Shown here piece after piece: positions 62,886 through 64,000 of a stretch of DNA of 64,000 nt. Within the stretch, counting starts at the first letter, position 1; the number at the start of each line of letters is the position of its first letter. This stretch comes from JAPWJZ01 sp964575605. GTDB lineage: Bacteria; Pseudomonadota; Alphaproteobacteria; Micavibrionales; UBA2020. The notes under the pieces were generated by a model, which did not search any database, was not told the DNA's origin, and saw nothing but the letters and a program-made list of their open reading frames with translations. The stretch is taken from the NCBI GenBank assembly GCA_964575605.1, contig CAZNRN010000002.1, positions 124,001 to 188,000 of the forward strand. Reading direction: 5' to 3'. Made by a program: the position numbers and the translations under genes.

Positions 62886-64000
62886 CGACAACTTACCATT
62901 ACGACATGATTATCTTCGGCGGCGGTGTGGCGGGGCTTTGGCTCGCCAATACGCTGAAACGCGCGGGCTATAACATTATCGTCATTGAAAAAGACAAGCT
63001 CGGCGCAGGGCAGACGCTGGCGTCCCAAGGCATGATCCATGGCGGCCAGAAATATGTGCTGCAGGGCGCGATGACAAAGCATGCGGCCTCCATCGCCAAA
63101 ATGCCCGAGCGCTGGGATTCCAGCCTCGAGGGCTGGGGCGAGATCGACCTGACGTCGGTGCAGGTGTTGTCGCAGGACCAGATCATGTGGCCCGCAGGCA
63201 CGGCCTTGTCGCAGGCTGCCGTACTGGGCGCGGCAAAGCTGGTCAATGCCGCCACCACTAAATTAAAGGCCGATGACTTCCCCGAAGTGCTAAAGCTGAA
63301 AAAGAAGTTCAAAGGGCCAGTCTACCAACTACCCGAAAAAGTGCTCGATATCCGCTCCCTCCTCGTGGCACTGGCCAAAAACCTGAAGGGCCGCCTGTTG
63401 CAGGGCGAGCCGACCGAAGTATTGCCTGACGGGCAGGTGGCGGTGGCGGGCGAAGCCCTGCGCGCGCAACTGCTGATTTTCACCGCGGGCACCGGCAACG
63501 AAACCGCGCTCGAGCTGCTGAAGGTCAAAGAAAAACAGACGCAGCGCCGTCCGCTCCGCCAGATCATGGTGCGCACGATGCCATATGCGCTTTACGGCCA
63601 TGGAATTGTCGGTGCACCGAAGCCGCGCGTGACGGTGACCAGCCATCCTATCGCACGGAATGAATATGTCTGGTACCTCGGCGGCGCAGTGGCGGAAGAG
63701 GGCGCAAAGATGGACGAGGCGGCAGCGCTTACCCATGCCAAAAAAGAAATGACGGAGATTTTCCCGGACATCGAATGGGACACAAAGGAATGGGCGACAT
63801 GGTACGGGGACCGCGCCGAGCCCTTCGATGAAAAAGGCGACCTGCCGCCCGGGCCCTTTATCCACCAGCGTGGGCGCATCCTGCTGGCCTGGCCGTCAAA
63901 GCTGACCTTCGCGCCTGCGCTTTCCGACCATGTTTTCGACTGGCTGAAGGACAAGGATATCCAGCCCGCCGGCAAAGACCGCGCGCCGCCGAAGCTGCCC
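62882..64000 (+). CDS. FAD-dependent oxidoreductase, DAO family (3' end missing)
   Basis: 373 codons are open to the right edge, so the C-terminus is outside the window. N-terminal FAD motif MIIFGGGVAGLWLANTLKRA (about 9-28), IVIEKDKLGAGQTLASQG, then GMIHGGQKYVL; later ALRAQLLIFTAGTGNETALE gives the second flavin contact region and WYLGGAVAEEG a later one. The layout fits DAO-fold oxidoreductases such as glycerol-3-phosphate dehydrogenase relatives, but the substrate cannot be told. The ATG overlaps the permease stop, so the two are probably coupled. Confidence 0.82.
   Translation, partial: MTTTYHYDMIIFGGGVAGLWLANTLKRAGYNIIVIEKDKLGAGQTLASQGMIHGGQKYVLQGAMTKHAASIAKMPERWDSSLEGWGEIDLTSVQVLSQDQIMWPAGTALSQAAVLGAAKLVNAATTKLKADDFPEVLKLKKKFKGPVYQLPEKVLDIRSLLVALAKNLKGRLLQGEPTEVLPDGQVAVAGEALRAQLLIFTAGTGNETALELLKVKEKQTQRRPLRQIMVRTMPYALYGHGIVGAPKPRVTVTSHPIARNEYVWYLGGAVAEEGAKMDEAAALTHAKKEMTEIFPDIEWDTKEWATWYGDRAEPFDEKGDLPPGPFIHQRGRILLAWPSKLTFAPALSDHVFDWLKDKDIQPAGKDRAPPKLP

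Overview
The window reads as chromosomal DNA of a moderately GC-rich alphaproteobacterium. Support comes from gene order and content: a complete division and cell-wall (dcw) cluster that continues ftsZ > lpxC > bamD > recN > ligA, an RNase P RNA gene next to an amidase and upstream of rsmH, ruvX divergent from gatCAB, a DUF1192 protein, AddAB instead of RecBCD, and a cluster of GANTC (CcrM-type) sites in front of ftsZ. A finer placement (for example a Micavibrio-like or rhodospirillalean lineage) is only a guess.

Layout. 1-5.1 kb (+): the 3' part of aconitase, a periplasmic DotI/IcmL-like protein, DUF1192, a quinone oxidoreductase, then three small genes of an unrecognised 'FSQLD' family. 5.1-10.7 kb (-): ligA, recN, bamD, lpxC. 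10.9-13.6 kb (+): a membrane protein, a FAD-Rieske oxidoreductase and a YdeI-like protein, lying between lpxC and ftsZ. 13.8-32.3 kb (-): ftsZ, ftsA, ftsQ, ddl, murB, murC, murG, ftsW, murD, mraY, murF, murE, ftsI, ftsL, rsmH, tightly packed and often overlapping, behind one good promoter near 32.45 kb. mraZ is absent; another FSQLD gene occupies its usual place, followed by rnpB (33.07-33.44 kb, -) and a possible small RNA (+). 33.8-36.2 kb (-): two tandem amidases and a purine nucleoside phosphorylase. 36.3-41.3 kb: succinate dehydrogenase with sdhB separated from sdhCDA by two unknown genes. 41.4-44.3 kb (-): PP2C phosphatase, Ser/Thr kinase and a vWA protein, a combination known from Ter stress systems. 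44.6-51.6 kb (+): addB, addA. 51.6-54.5 kb: an acetyltransferase, a beta-hydroxyacid dehydrogenase, an unknown protein and ruvX. 54.5-60.8 kb (+): gatC-gatA-gatB followed without gaps by two TerD-family proteins, a sulfotransferase and a HAD phosphatase. 60.8-61.8 kb (-): three related small unknown proteins. 62-64 kb (+): a DMT-type permease and the start of a FAD-dependent oxidoreductase.

The core genes build and divide the cell wall (MurB-G, MraY, Ddl, Fts proteins), trim peptidoglycan (amidases), make lipid A (LpxC) and the outer membrane (BamD), repair DNA (LigA, RecN, AddAB), run the TCA cycle (Acn, Sdh) and amidate mischarged tRNA (GatCAB). The less ordinary content is the TerD pair in the gat operon together with a vWA/kinase/phosphatase triad about 14 kb away, the FSQLD family at two loci, and the three-paralogue small-protein operon. 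Promoters were found by eye: eleven TTGACA-like/TATAAT-like pairs with exactly 17-bp spacing are visible.
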